From Acinetobacter sp. S54 (GTDB taxonomy: Bacteria; Pseudomonadota; Gammaproteobacteria; Pseudomonadales; Moraxellaceae): 64,000 bases of DNA. Positions 20,070 to 29,253 of the stretch are shown in pieces. A model generated the notes under the pieces. That model made no database searches. It saw nothing but the letters and a program-made list of their open reading frames with translations, and was not told the DNA's origin. Location of the stretch: positions 62,001-126,000 of the forward strand of contig NZ_JACVUI010000004.1 in NCBI RefSeq assembly GCF_016624945.1, given 5' to 3'. The position numbers and the translations under genes are program-made. Numbering within the stretch: position 1 is the first letter of the stretch; every line of letters starts with the position of its first letter.

Positions 20070-20606
20070 TTAAAACTCATGCAACCAATCACGTTTATTA
20101 TGAAAATCAGCAGTAGGACTACTATGTTGCATGGCATAAAAATGCATGCCCTGTGAAGTATTGAGAACTGCGGATAAACCCACATATAGATCTGGCCATT
20201 TGAGTTGATACTTCTGCATAAACTCAGCTAAATCTAAACTGACATTCAAACCATAATGGGTTCGTTTAAGTTGATTTAACTCAATGTCATAAGCTGCTAG
20301 GGGCGGTAAATTTTCAGGATAACGATATTCTTCAAACTGATAAGCCTGCCATGCTTCAGATGGAGACAAATTAATCTCGCGATAATAATCCTGATTTTTA
20401 ACCCCAATAAAAATTTCATAACAAGTTTGTTCCCATAAAAAATCACGACGCGGGTGAGCCGCAACCTTTTCAGGCCAAACCATCAAATGATTAGGATCAC
20501 GTAGCCAATAACCAACATTGAGGGTAAAGGGAGATTGTTGTTCAATCGCTCCGACCAATGAAATTGAGTCAAAACGATCAAAGGACATCAATTCATAACT
20601 TGCCAT
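20070..20606 (-). CDS. DOMON-like domain protein
   Basis: This 178-aa protein matches the small DOMON-like family (beta-sandwich, heme- or sugar-binding superfamily). Typical features are the motif LWEQTCYEIFIGV (about residues 57-69), then YYREINLSPSEAWQAYQF, and a C-terminal AVLNTSQGMHFYAMQHSSPTADFHNKRDW block split over residues about 146-175. There is no signal peptide. It is 13 bases downstream of yhbY on the same strand, so the two are probably cotranscribed. The molecular function is not known. Confidence 0.72.
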   Translation of the reverse strand: MASYELMSFDRFDSISLVGAIEQQSPFTLNVGYWLRDPNHLMVWPEKVAAHPRRDFLWEQTCYEIFIGVKNQDYYREINLSPSEAWQAYQFEEYRYPENLPPLAAYDIELNQLKRTHYGLNVSLDLAEFMQKYQLKWPDLYVGLSAVLNTSQGMHFYAMQHSSPTADFHNKRDWLHEF

Positions 20607-20619
20607 AATGGGAATCGAT

Positions 20620-20943
20620 TTATTTGGCTAAATGTGCGTGACGAACGAGATTGGATAAATTAGGATTCTGTTTGGGTGCTTTTTTATAGAGTAATACAAT
20701 TTTACCAATTTTCTGAACAGCTTCGGCGCCTGTGGCTTTTGCCAGTTCATCGATCACCTGCGCACGGACTTCGCGATCTTCACCAGCAACTTTTACTTTA
20801 ATCAATTCATGATCGTTTAAAGCACGGTGAGTTTCTTCGATAACGTTTTCAGTTAAACCTTGTCCACCAATCATGACCACTGGATTTAGTGCATGTCCGA
20901 TTTGACGTAAACGTTTGCGCTCTTGGATAGATAAAGCCGCCAT
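20620..20943 (-). CDS. yhbY: Ribosome assembly RNA-binding protein YhbY (CRM domain)
   Basis: YhbY is a single CRM-domain protein associated with pre-50S ribosomes. The 107-aa product starts with the typical SIQERKRLRQIGHALNPVVMIGGQGLTENV region, split across residues 5-32, which contains the GxxG loop GGQG, and continues with DHELIKVKVAGEDREVR. In gammaproteobacteria yhbY lies divergent from rlmE-ftsH, exactly as here, so the assignment is firm on both sequence and context. Confidence 0.93.
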   Translation of the reverse strand: MAALSIQERKRLRQIGHALNPVVMIGGQGLTENVIEETHRALNDHELIKVKVAGEDREVRAQVIDELAKATGAEAVQKIGKIVLLYKKAPKQNPNLSNLVRHAHLAK

Positions 20944-21163
20944 GAAAACTACCTAAATGTAAAAACAACCTAGTATAACTTGCATCCCGCATCTAAGATA
21001 GCAGCAAGACGCAGACAAGCCAGATAAAAATACAAAAATATCCGATCATGAACATTGAAAAAAATATAATCAAAGAGAGCTGTTTAGATACATATGCATA
21101 CTGCAAAATCTGTATTTTTCACGTACAATGACAGGTCAGAAGTTTTTTAATATTTAGTGAGTT

Positions 21164-21814
21164 ATGGCGACACGCATTACCAATCAGAAGTTATCTAAGA
21201 GTAGTCGTGCGTGGATGCGGGAACACCTTGATGATCCTTTTGTTAAAAGAGCCCAAAAGGAGGGATACCGTGCCCGTGCCGCATACAAACTTCTTGAAAT
21301 TCAGGAAAAATATAAACTGATCAAGCCAGGCATGACAGTGGTTGACCTTGGTGCGGCTCCTGGTAGTTGGTCGCAAATCGCAGGGAAACTGGTTGGAAGT
21401 AAAGGTCTGGTCATTGCATCTGATATTTTACCTATGGATGCACTTCCTGATGTTACTTTCCTACAAGGTGACTTTCGCGAAGAAGAAGTCTTCGAAAAAT
21501 TGTTAAATATTTTAAATGGACGTGTTGTAGACATTGTAATTTCAGATATGGCCCCCAATACATCAGGTAATAGGGCTGTAGATCAACCCCGTCAGATTTA
21601 TTTATGTGAACTGGCTCTTGATTTCGCCCAGAAAGTACTCGGCCCAAATGGACAATTTGTGGTAAAAGTATTTCAGGGTGCTGGTTTCGATGAATTTCGA
21701 AAGCAAGTCGTCGACAGTTTTGATGTATTGAAAACTGCCAAACCAGAAGCTTCCCGTGCGCGTTCTAAAGAAGTATTTTTGATCGGGCAGGGTCGTAAAA
21801 AGGCAATGCGATAA
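21164..21814 (+). CDS. rlmE: 23S rRNA 2'-O-ribose U2552 methyltransferase
   Basis: RlmE (FtsJ/RrmJ) methylates U2552 of 23S rRNA late in 50S assembly. The SAM site is [17 protein letters not shown] (about residues 59-75), and the K-D-K-E catalytic residues fall in [27 protein letters not shown] and SKEVFLIG. Length of 216 aa is normal. It is followed by ftsH after 134 bases, a classical pair; yhbY is divergent on the other side. Confidence 0.96.
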   Translation: MATRITNQKLSKSSRAWMREHLDDPFVKRAQKEGYRARAAYKLLEIQEKYKLIKPGMTVVDLGAAPGSWSQIAGKLVGSKGLVIASDILPMDALPDVTFLQGDFREEEVFEKLLNILNGRVVDIVISDMAPNTSGNRAVDQPRQIYLCELALDFAQKVLGPNGQFVVKVFQGAGFDEFRKQVVDSFDVLKTAKPEASRARSKEVFLIGQGRKKAMR

Positions 21815-21948
21815 AGTTTACTTGCCAAGTCGAGAAAAATTGTGCATTTTGTACAATTTCAACTTGTAGCAAGCATTAGACTTGCTGTTTACTAGGGTCT
21901 ACCCCGTAATGGGCATGATCAAATTAGATTGATAATGGGAATAAAGCT

Positions 21949-23844
21949 TTGAGCGATCTCTTCAAGAATGCCGTATTGTGGCTAATAATACTTGGTGTTC
22001 TGATTTTGATTTTCAGTAACATCAGTGACCGCAATAAACCATCAGCAATGAATTATTCAGAATTCGTCGCTGCGGTGAATGCTGGTCAAATTAAGCAAGT
22101 CACTATTGATGGTTTAAATATTAGTGGTGAAAAAACCAACGGCTCTCATTTTGAGACAGTACGTCCGCAGGTTGAAGACACCGAGCTTTTACCAAGCCTG
22201 AACAAAAATAACGTTGTGGTTGAAGGAACAGCACCTCAACGTCAAGGCTTGTTGATGCAACTTCTCATTGCTAGTTTTCCTGTACTTCTCATCATTTTGT
22301 TATTCATGTTCTTTATGCGAAATATGGGTGGGGGAGCTGGTGGCAAGAACGGACCAATGAGTTTTGGTAAGTCTAAGGCCAAGATGCTTTCAGAAGACCA
22401 GATTAAAGTGACATTTAAGGATGTTGCTGGTTGTGATGAAGCTAAACAAGAAGTAGTTGAAATTGTTGACTTTTTGAAAGATCCTGCCAAATTCAAACGC
22501 TTAGGTGCAACTATTCCTCGTGGTGTACTAATGGTAGGACCACCGGGAACAGGTAAGACTTTATTAGCCAAAGCGATTGCGGGTGAAGCTAAAGTTCCAT
22601 TCTTTAGTATTTCTGGTTCTGACTTTGTTGAAATGTTTGTGGGTGTGGGTGCATCTCGTGTGCGTGACATGTTCGAACAAGCCAAACGTCATGCGCCTTG
22701 TATCATCTTTATTGATGAGATTGATGCTGTAGGCCGTCATCGTGGTTCAGGTACAGGCGGTGGGCATGATGAACGCGAGCAGACGTTGAACCAAATGCTG
22801 GTTGAAATGGATGGTTTTGAAGGTAATGAGGGCGTGATCGTCATTGCTGCAACCAACCGTGCTGATGTTTTGGATAAAGCCTTATTGCGTCCTGGTCGTT
22901 TTGATCGACAAGTTATGGTGGGTTTACCTGATATAAATGGGCGTGAGCAAATTCTCAATGTTCATTTGAAAAAACTTCCTTCGGTTACAGGTGTAGACCT
23001 AAAAGTTTTGGCGCGTGGTACACCTGGATTTTCTGGTGCACAATTGGCAAATCTTGTAAATGAAGCAGCTCTTTTTGCAGCTCGTCGTAATAAAAATACG
23101 GTGGACATGCATGATTTTGAAGATGCTAAAGACAAGATATATATGGGGCCTGAGCGTAAATCGATGATTCTTCGTGAAGAAGAGCGTCGTGCTACCGCGT
23201 ACCATGAGTCTGGACATGCGATTGTTGCTGAGACTTTGCCGGGTACCGATCCTGTGCATAAAGTAACGATTATGCCACGTGGATGGGCATTGGGTGTGAC
23301 TTGGCAGCTACCTGAACAAGACCAGATTAGTCATTATAAAGATAAAATGCTCAATGAAATTTCGATTTTATTTGGTGGTCGTATTGCTGAGGAGATTTTT
23401 ATCAATCAGCAATCAACGGGTGCTTCAAATGACTTTGAGCGTGCAACTAAAATGGCGCGTGCGATGGTTACCAAATATGGTATGTCGGATAAACTAGGTG
23501 TAATGGTTTATGAAGACGAAAATCAAAATGGTTTCTTCGGTAACGTTGGAAGTCGTACTATTTCGGAAGCTACTCAGCAACAGGTTGATCAGGAAGTACG
23601 TCGTATTCTTGATGAACAATATAAAGTTGCATGGGATATTCTTGAAAGCAACAAGGATAAAGCTCATGTTATGGTCAAAGCACTTCTGGATTGGGAAACG
23701 ATTGATCGTGAGCAGGTACGTGACATTATGGAAGGTCGTGAACCACGTCCACCAAAAGTCTATGTTGCTGAAAATCCAGTGGTTGATTTGGATCCGCCTG
23801 GTAGTGGTCCCTCAACACCACCTCCATTACCCTCTATGAGTTAA
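21949..23844 (+). CDS. ftsH: ATP-dependent zinc metalloprotease FtsH
   Basis: FtsH is a membrane-anchored AAA+ protease that removes misfolded membrane proteins and short-lived regulators. Two membrane segments (about 7-23 and 100-120) flank a periplasmic domain. Walker A is GPPGTGKT (197-204), the pore loop is in [10 protein letters not shown], the second region of homology contains RPGRFDRQ, and the zinc site is His419-Glu420-x-x-His423. The start appears to be TTG 21949, since it gives the usual N terminus ([13 protein letters not shown]) and no ATG lies nearby in frame. Length is 631 aa; the C terminus is Pro-rich. Confidence 0.97.
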   Translation: MSDLFKNAVLWLIILGVLILIFSNISDRNKPSAMNYSEFVAAVNAGQIKQVTIDGLNISGEKTNGSHFETVRPQVEDTELLPSLNKNNVVVEGTAPQRQGLLMQLLIASFPVLLIILLFMFFMRNMGGGAGGKNGPMSFGKSKAKMLSEDQIKVTFKDVAGCDEAKQEVVEIVDFLKDPAKFKRLGATIPRGVLMVGPPGTGKTLLAKAIAGEAKVPFFSISGSDFVEMFVGVGASRVRDMFEQAKRHAPCIIFIDEIDAVGRHRGSGTGGGHDEREQTLNQMLVEMDGFEGNEGVIVIAATNRADVLDKALLRPGRFDRQVMVGLPDINGREQILNVHLKKLPSVTGVDLKVLARGTPGFSGAQLANLVNEAALFAARRNKNTVDMHDFEDAKDKIYMGPERKSMILREEERRATAYHESGHAIVAETLPGTDPVHKVTIMPRGWALGVTWQLPEQDQISHYKDKMLNEISILFGGRIAEEIFINQQSTGASNDFERATKMARAMVTKYGMSDKLGVMVYEDENQNGFFGNVGSRTISEATQQQVDQEVRRILDEQYKVAWDILESNKDKAHVMVKALLDWETIDREQVRDIMEGREPRPPKVYVAENPVVDLDPPGSGPSTPPPLPSMS

Positions 23845-23862
23845 TGATCTGATGAATATATA

Positions 23863-23886
23863 AGAGCTGCTTCGGCAGCTCTTTTT
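23863..23886 (+). terminator. Terminator of rlmE-ftsH
   Basis: The stem AGAGCTGC / GCAGCTCT with tetraloop TTCG is followed by five T. Confidence 0.92.
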
Positions 23887-23977
23887 ATTTGGATATTATT
23901 CAGCTAGACGTTGAGTTAAATCCATCCTTTTATTGGAACATGCTGCTAAACTTTAGTTGGACTTTAGGAGTAAGAAA

Positions 23978-24829
23978 ATGCGTTTAATGCCTTTACCTCA
24001 GCGAAAACTCAAGTGCGGCCGGCATCAACTTGATTTATCTCAACCAAAGGTGATGGGCATTTTAAATGTTACTCCTGACTCATTTAGTGATGGTGGTCAG
24101 CATAATCAAAAACAGCAAGCCTATGCATATGCTATGCAAATGATTGAAGATGGAGCTTCTATTATTGATATTGGTGGGGAATCTACACGCCCAGGAGCTT
24201 CACCAGTTGAGATTAAGGAAGAAATTTGCCGTGTAGTACCAGTGGTTGAACTATTGGCCAAAGAAGATGTCATTTTATCGATTGATACAAGCCAGCCTGA
24301 AGTCATCAAAGCCGCTGTTGAGGCTGGAGCACATATCTGGAATGATGTTCGTGCTTTAACTCGTCCAGAGGCCTTGGAGACTGCAACAGCATTAGATATT
24401 CCCGTCATGATTATGCATATGCGTGGAGAGCCGACTACGATGAATCAGTTGGATCACTATGTCGATGTAACCTTGGACGTGATGCAGGAATTACGGCAAC
24501 GAATTGATGATGCACTGCTTGCAGGAGTGAAATCAGAAAATATTATTATTGATCCAGGATTTGGGTTTGCTAAAAATGCCCAACAAAACTTACAACTCTT
24601 AAATGAATTCTGGAAACTTAATGAGTTGGGGTATCCTATTTTATCTGCATTATCACGCAAACGTTTTATTGGTGAAGCATTGGGTGGAGCAAATGCTCAG
24701 CAACGTGCGGTCGGGAGTGTTACAGCACATTTGTTAAGTATTCAGCAGGGAGCCTCGATTGTGCGTGCACATGATGTCAAAGCAACGGTAGATGCTATTC
24801 GGGTTTGGCAGGCAATGCTAGAGGTTTAA
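23978..24829 (+). CDS. folP: Dihydropteroate synthase
   Basis: FolP joins pABA to dihydropterin pyrophosphate in folate synthesis and is the target of sulfonamides. The signature VMGILNVTPDSFSDGG and the second motif IIDIGGESTRPGA are intact, as are IDTSQPEV, GFGFAKNAQQN and SALSRKRFIG, the pABA/sulfonamide loop region. An upstream in-frame TTG at 23957 is rejected because AGGAG directly precedes ATG 23978. With that start the protein is 283 aa. It follows ftsH after a strong terminator. Confidence 0.95.
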   Translation: MRLMPLPQRKLKCGRHQLDLSQPKVMGILNVTPDSFSDGGQHNQKQQAYAYAMQMIEDGASIIDIGGESTRPGASPVEIKEEICRVVPVVELLAKEDVILSIDTSQPEVIKAAVEAGAHIWNDVRALTRPEALETATALDIPVMIMHMRGEPTTMNQLDHYVDVTLDVMQELRQRIDDALLAGVKSENIIIDPGFGFAKNAQQNLQLLNEFWKLNELGYPILSALSRKRFIGEALGGANAQQRAVGSVTAHLLSIQQGASIVRAHDVKATVDAIRVWQAMLEV

Positions 24830-24978
24830 TAAAAACAAAGCATAATGAGGAATTTTATATATTTCAGAAAAACAATTCAGTTGTTTGAGAAGATGAAGTT
24901 TTGAGTGTTTGGAGATAAGGTTGAAAATTTAGCATATGTTAATTTACTGATCAATTCTTCAGTTGATTAGTAATATTT

Positions 24979-25176
24979 ATGATGCAAATTCATCCTTTTG
25001 CTTTTATGATTTTTATTGCCTCTATTATTTTGGATATTTTTTTTCTTATTCTAGCGATTTTTTATGCAGATAGACTATTTGTATTTATTGCAATACTATT
25101 GCTTGCTGTTGCTTGGCTTATTTATAAAGAATATCAGTTATACCTTGAGCTTCTTGAAGATTGGGGGAGAATTTAA
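24979..25176 (+). CDS. Possible small membrane protein, 65 aa
   Basis: The predicted product consists of two hydrophobic helices (about 7-29 and 33-50) followed by an amphipathic charged tail (YKEYQLYLELLEDW). I do not recognise it. No convincing ribosome site precedes ATG 24979 (a second ATG follows immediately), which lowers confidence. It lies between folP and a DUF5713-like gene on the same strand. It could be a real small inner-membrane protein or chance coding in an AT-rich gap. Confidence 0.4.
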   Translation: MMQIHPFAFMIFIASIILDIFFLILAIFYADRLFVFIAILLLAVAWLIYKEYQLYLELLEDWGRI

Positions 25177-25230
25177 TCTCAGGATATGTTATAAGCAGCG
25201 CGGAATTTTAATATTGTTAAGTATTTATTC

Positions 25231-25545
25231 ATGTTGAACGATCTTCTTCTCCCTATGTTTGATGATGACTATTATCCCCAGATTTTGGTCGCTGAAATTA
25301 AGCAATATATCGTTGATTTCTCCAAAAAAATTCAGGTCTCTGTTAAAGAGGAATCTGAGATTTATCAATTTGCAAATTTGACCTTATTAAAAATTAATGA
25401 GATGAAGGCTGAATTTGAAGATCTGGATTCGAGTCTGGATGACACTGCAACTGATTATATTGCTGAAGCAATGATGATGGTTGTACAGAATGCAGGATAT
25501 ATGGATATAGATTTAGAAGAGCTGGTTGCTCGTAGAGAATGGTAA
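25231..25545 (+). CDS. DUF5713-like protein, 104 aa
   Basis: The short acidic helical protein starts with a MFDDDYYPQILVAEIKQYI block and ends in a DIDLEELVARREW block. That layout (an opening MYEDxYYP-type motif and a closing D-I-E-E-L-I-A-x-R-x-W) recalls the DUF5713 family, whose function is unknown. No signal peptide or membrane segment is visible. It ends about 40 bases before the terminator that serves the minus-strand tRNA-Leu copy. The reading frame is credible; the family name is from memory of the motif and should be treated as moderate. Confidence 0.6.
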   Translation: MLNDLLLPMFDDDYYPQILVAEIKQYIVDFSKKIQVSVKEESEIYQFANLTLLKINEMKAEFEDLDSSLDDTATDYIAEAMMMVVQNAGYMDIDLEELVARREW

Positions 25546-25585
25546 TAACCACTCTCTATGTTATTTCTTTTCAATATTTTAGGCA

Positions 25586-25607
25586 TAAAAAAACCAGCGC
25601 TTGCTGG
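25586..25607 (-). terminator. Terminator of tRNA-Leu copy 1
   Basis: On the minus strand, CCAGC / GCTGG with a four-base loop is followed by a run of T. It lies beyond the tRNA trailer hairpin. Confidence 0.8.
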
Positions 25608-25641
25608 ATTCTTTATTAACACCATTTTAATTATTTTAAAA

Positions 25642-25727
25642 TGGTGCCCGGGGCCGGACTCGAACCGGCACGCTTTGTGGGCGGGGGATTTTAAATCCCC
25701 TGTGTCTACCTATTTCACCACCCGGGC
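25642..25727 (-). tRNA. tRNA-Leu(UAA), copy 1
   Basis: The 86-base gene has acceptor stem GCCCGGG / CCCGGGC, a long class II variable arm, T-loop GTTCGAGTC, anticodon TAA in GATTTAAAATC and an encoded CCA end. A hairpin that includes the CCA follows immediately in the trailer. Confidence 0.97.
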
Positions 25728-25818
25728 ATGACGGCAATAATAGAGGAACTCCCTATTATTGGCAAGAATATCCTGAATTATTTGTAGATTTTTCAGGCAA
25801 CTACTCCCTATTTAATCA

Positions 25819-26970
25819 TTAGGGATTTAGTGCGCAGATGAGTCTGCCAATATTCTCACAACTTGTGCTAAGGTTTTTTGAACCATTTTCAAGTGCTGTT
25901 TCGAGATCGCTGCATTGATTCAGAATCCCAAAAATTGCCGTGATTCCTTCTTGATAAAGTGTTTCGATTCCTTTGCCAAGATATCCAGCGCAAACAAAGA
26001 CGGGTTTGTTGTATTGTTTGGCAATACGGGCAACTCCAATTGGAGTTTTTCCAAATTTGGTCTGAAAGTCGATGGCACCTTCACCTGTAAAAACATAATC
26101 GGCTTGCTGAATAGCTTGTTTTAAATTTGTGTGTTCGATAATGGTTTCTACACCAGATTGAATTTTGGCTGGGGTAAATGCTAAAAGACCAGCAGCGAGG
26201 CCACCAGCAGCTCCAGCACCTGCTGTATCTTTAACTTTAATATTGAGCTGTTTTTCAATTAAATCAGCAAAATGGGTGAGATTAGATTCAAGTTTTTCAA
26301 TCATTTCAGCGTTTGCACCTTTTTGCGGGCCAAAAACTCGTGTGGCTCCTTCATCACCGAGTAAAGGGTTGCTCACATCATTAGCAATGATAATTTCAAC
26401 GTTTTTCAAGCGAGGATCAAGCTGATTAATGTCGATTGCTTGAATTTGGTCAAGGTAACCGCCTCCAAGATTTACTATTTGTTGATTGTGATCCAGAAAT
26501 TTTGCCCCTAAAGCAACGGCCATTCCCATACCTGCATCATTAGTAACACTTCCTCCTAGGCCAATAATGATTTGAGTGACACCATGATCAAGTGCGGCAC
26601 GAATCATTTCACCCGTACCAAATGTTGAAGTCAGTAAAGGATTGCGTTGTTTGGGGGAGAGTAGGTGAATGCCATTGGCCTTAGCCATTTCAATCACGGC
26701 AGTTTTTCCGTGATTAATTAAGCCAAAATAAGTCGAAATCTGTTGAGAAGTTAATGGACCTGATACGTTGAGATTGATTCTTTGGCCTTGTTTTGCATCA
26801 ACCAGTGCATCTACAGTACCTTCACCACCATCCGCCATGGGACACAAAATAAAACGGGCGTCTGGAAATATGCTTTGTAAGCCTGTTTGCATGGCGTGAC
26901 AGGCTTCAAGTGCTGTCATGCTTTCTTTAAAAGAATCTGGTGCAAGCACAAAGGTTTTGGGCATTTTCAA
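25819..26970 (-). CDS. Glycerate kinase (GarK/GlxK family)
   Basis: The enzyme phosphorylates D-glycerate, by this family usually to 2-phosphoglycerate, linking glyoxylate or sugar-acid breakdown to glycolysis. The 383-aa protein starts with the family motif KTFVLAPDSFKESMTALEAC, has CPMADGGEGTVDAL (about 43-56), the GLGGSVTNDAGMGMA nucleotide loop and the GAGAAGGLAAGLLAF motif. No glyoxylate carboligase or reductase gene is adjacent. The gene is bracketed by the two tRNA-Leu repeats, so it may be a later insertion or the unique part of a duplication. Confidence 0.92.
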   Translation of the reverse strand: MKMPKTFVLAPDSFKESMTALEACHAMQTGLQSIFPDARFILCPMADGGEGTVDALVDAKQGQRINLNVSGPLTSQQISTYFGLINHGKTAVIEMAKANGIHLLSPKQRNPLLTSTFGTGEMIRAALDHGVTQIIIGLGGSVTNDAGMGMAVALGAKFLDHNQQIVNLGGGYLDQIQAIDINQLDPRLKNVEIIIANDVSNPLLGDEGATRVFGPQKGANAEMIEKLESNLTHFADLIEKQLNIKVKDTAGAGAAGGLAAGLLAFTPAKIQSGVETIIEHTNLKQAIQQADYVFTGEGAIDFQTKFGKTPIGVARIAKQYNKPVFVCAGYLGKGIETLYQEGITAIFGILNQCSDLETALENGSKNLSTSCENIGRLICALNP

Positions 26971-27318
26971 GACTACTAATTTTAGTGGGTATTCAGAATA
27001 TAATCGAATTTAAGATAACATTGCTTCAATGTAATATTCAATTTTTTAATTGGGCTGTAAAAGTGAGTACAAATGATAAAGATTGAACAATGATCGATCG
27101 AGTAGTCTTTGCTGGGTGTTATGGGTGACTGAGTTTTGTTCTTGGCTTTACTGTGCCTTGTTGATTATGCAGTCTGTTAATACGGCATAAATTTCTTAAT
27201 TATTGTATTTATCACGGGGAGTGTATGGTGTTATAAACATCGTTTTATCCTCATTTATGATTCGATTTTTATAAAAGTCTAGCGCTGGTTCTAATTATAA
27301 GAAAGCTGTTATAAATGC
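26971..27318. other. Intergenic region upstream of glycerate kinase
   Basis: About 350 AT-rich bases separate the glycerate kinase start from the second tRNA repeat. I see no gene. It should contain the kinase promoter on the minus strand. Confidence 0.4.
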
Positions 27319-27325
27319 TAGGCAT

Positions 27326-27346
27326 AAAAAAACCAGCGTCTGCTGG
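27326..27346 (-). terminator. Terminator of the tRNA-Cys/tRNA-Leu unit
   Basis: On the minus strand, CCAGC / GCTGG with loop AGAC is followed by seven T. Confidence 0.8.
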
Positions 27347-27380
27347 ATTCTTTATTGACACCATCTTAATCATCTTAAGA

Positions 27381-27466
27381 TGGTGCCCGGGGCCGGACTC
27401 GAACCGGCACGCTTTGTGGGCGGGGGATTTTAAATCCCCTGTGTCTACCTATTTCACCACCCGGGC
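27381..27466 (-). tRNA. tRNA-Leu(UAA), copy 2
   Basis: The gene is identical to the copy at 25642, including the encoded CCA. It is 11 bases downstream of tRNA-Cys on the same strand, so the two are probably processed from one transcript. Confidence 0.97.
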
Positions 27467-27477
27467 TTGACCAAATT

Positions 27478-27551
27478 TGGAGGCGGAGGTCGGAATCGAA
27501 CCGGCGTACACGGAGTTGCAGTCCGCTGCATGACCACTCTGCCACCCCGCC
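27478..27551 (-). tRNA. tRNA-Cys(GCA)
   Basis: The 74-base gene has acceptor GGCGGGG / CTCCGCC, discriminator U73 (the known tRNA-Cys identity base), anticodon GCA in GACTGCAACTC and an encoded CCA. Confidence 0.97.
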
Positions 27552-27704
27552 ATCATTTGGTGATGCACATATTAGCAAGCTTCACAAAAAAAACAATAGT
27601 GATTTCAGCGAATATGCACAGAAAAACAACATCTAAAATAAAATTGGCTCAATTATCATGTATCATTTGCAAAATCGAATTCATATCTACTTTGGAGATG
27701 TGCT

Positions 27705-28553
27705 GTGGCATTGGTTCTTGATGGTCGTGCATTGGCAAAACAAATTGAAGCTGACTTGCTTACACGTGTAGAAGCATTAAAGGCAAAATCTGGACGTACC
27801 CCAATTTTGGCTACCATTTTGGTTGGAGATGATGGTGCATCTGCAACGTATGTGCGAATGAAGGGCAATGCTTGTCGCCGCGTAGGAATGGATTCACTCA
27901 AAATTGAATTAACGCAAGACACGACTACAGAGCAACTTTTAGCGGAAATTGAAAAACTAAATGCAAATCCAGATGTACATGGAATCTTGTTACAGCATCC
28001 TGTGCCTGCTCAAATCGATGAGCGTGCTTGTTTTGATGCTATTTCTCTGGCAAAAGATGTGGACGGTGTGACGTGTTTAGGCTATGGCCGTATGGCAATG
28101 GGCGAATCTGCATATGGTTCTGCAACACCCGCGGGAATTATGACTATTCTAAAAGAAAATAAGATCGAAATTGCAGGCAAACATGCGGTTGTGGTTGGTC
28201 GCTCAGCAATTTTGGGTAAACCAATGGCAGCGATGCTACTTGAAGCGAATGCTACAGTGACTATTTGTCATTCGCGCACTCAAAACCTCGCTGATTTTGT
28301 AAAACAGGCAGACATTATTGTGGGTGCAGTGGGCAAGGCTGAGTTGATTCAAAAAGATTGGATTAAACAGGGCGCGGTTGTGGTTGATGCTGGTTTCCAT
28401 CCACGTGATGGTGGCGGCGTAGGTGATATTCAATTAGTAGGCATTGAAGAAGTTGCGTCTGCTTATACTCCTGTACCAGGTGGGGTAGGACCAATGACCA
28501 TTACCACTTTGATTCGTCAAACTGTTGAAGCTGCTGAGAAAGCTTTAGCTTAA
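27705..28553 (+). CDS. folD: Bifunctional methylenetetrahydrofolate dehydrogenase/cyclohydrolase
   Basis: FolD interconverts 5,10-methylene-, methenyl- and 10-formyl-tetrahydrofolate. The active-site Tyr and Lys are in [16 protein letters not shown], the signature [13 protein letters not shown] follows, and the NADP domain carries [17 protein letters not shown] and the C-terminal [13 protein letters not shown]. The start is GTG 27705, eight bases after GGAG; a nearby ATG at 27698 is in another frame. Length is 282 aa. It is followed after one base by a methyltransferase gene. Confidence 0.96.
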   Translation: MALVLDGRALAKQIEADLLTRVEALKAKSGRTPILATILVGDDGASATYVRMKGNACRRVGMDSLKIELTQDTTTEQLLAEIEKLNANPDVHGILLQHPVPAQIDERACFDAISLAKDVDGVTCLGYGRMAMGESAYGSATPAGIMTILKENKIEIAGKHAVVVGRSAILGKPMAAMLLEANATVTICHSRTQNLADFVKQADIIVGAVGKAELIQKDWIKQGAVVVDAGFHPRDGGGVGDIQLVGIEEVASAYTPVPGGVGPMTITTLIRQTVEAAEKALA

Positions 28554-28554
28554 G

Positions 28555-29223
28555 ATGAGCTGTTCATTTCAATTTTCAAAAGCGCCTCAGCATTTGCTTG
28601 AGGCGCTTCATCATGTCATTCCTCACTGTGAATTAATGGCACAACAGTTGCCTGAAACGCCTATTTCACTTTGGTTGATCCCACCTGTGTTTCCCACTGA
28701 TCGATTGGATGATGAGGTGATTCGACGCATATGGAATGACACGCCCTATTGGATTTTCTGCTGGGCATCTGGTTTAGCGATGGCACAATGGTTGCTGGCA
28801 GAACCAGAACATGTCAAAGATAAAGTGGTCTTGGATTTTGGTGCGGGCTCGGGTGTCGTGGCGATTGCTGCAAAAATGGCTGGTGCTAAACGTGTGATTT
28901 GTTGTGATATTGATCCAGTAAGCCTAAATGCCTGTCGTGAGAATGCACTGCTCAATGACGTTGAGCTTGAGTATCTGGATGATTTATACAAGACAGAACA
29001 AGTGGATATATTGCTTGCTGCCGATGTGTTATATGACCAATGTAACCGTTTTTTTCTGGATGAGTTTTTAAAGTTTGCATCCGAAGTATGGGTGGCCGAT
29101 AGCCGGGTCAAAAATTTTAGTCATCCTAAATATATTAAAATTGATGAGCGCAGCGCCACTACATGGCCTGATCTGGATGAGGCTAAAGAGTTTCGTAATG
29201 TTAGTTTTTATAAAACGCTGTAA
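28555..29223 (+). CDS. Class I SAM-dependent methyltransferase (protein lysine methyltransferase-like)
   Basis: The 222-aa enzyme has a Rossmann SAM fold: motif I VLDFGAGSGVVAIAA (about 92-106), motif II ICCDIDPVS, and the post-I motif LLAADVLYDQ. The layout, with a short N-terminal helix region and PYWIFCWASGLAMAQWLL before motif I, resembles the ETF-beta lysine methyltransferase/Nnt1 group that modifies proteins. Its start is one base after the folD stop, so it is translationally coupled to folD. The substrate is unknown. Confidence 0.8.
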   Translation: MSCSFQFSKAPQHLLEALHHVIPHCELMAQQLPETPISLWLIPPVFPTDRLDDEVIRRIWNDTPYWIFCWASGLAMAQWLLAEPEHVKDKVVLDFGAGSGVVAIAAKMAGAKRVICCDIDPVSLNACRENALLNDVELEYLDDLYKTEQVDILLAADVLYDQCNRFFLDEFLKFASEVWVADSRVKNFSHPKYIKIDERSATTWPDLDEAKEFRNVSFYKTL

Positions 29224-29244
29224 TATTTAAATTTACAGCGTTTT
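29212..29244. terminator. Bidirectional terminator
   Basis: A perfect 12-bp stem AAAACGCTGTAA / TTACAGCGTTTT between convergent genes overlaps the last codons of the methyltransferase gene. Confidence 0.8.
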
Positions 29245-29253
29245 CTTTAGATT

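Larger units (their letters stand above)
25580..25727 (-). repeat. 148-bp direct repeat, copy 1 (terminator, trailer hairpin and tRNA-Leu)
   Basis: This block and 27319-27466 are nearly identical from TAGGCATAAA through the whole tRNA. Differences are confined to the terminator loop, one trailer base before the hairpin, and the trailer hairpin. Sequence similarity stops exactly at the tRNA 5' end. Confidence 0.9.
27319..27466 (-). repeat. 148-bp direct repeat, copy 2 (terminator, trailer hairpin and tRNA-Leu)
   Basis: This is the second copy of the block at 25580-25727, in the same orientation. One base pair of the trailer hairpin changes in both arms (T-A to C-G), so pairing is kept. Confidence 0.9.

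Noticed and set aside
22242..22685. Minus-strand frame of 147 codons inside ftsH
   Set aside because: It is antisense to the AAA domain and shows the Ser/Pro/Thr-rich composition of a shadow frame.
27467..27721. Plus-strand frame overlapping tRNA-Cys and the folD start
   Set aside because: It overlaps a tRNA gene in antisense and has no ribosome site; the structural RNA explains the sequence.
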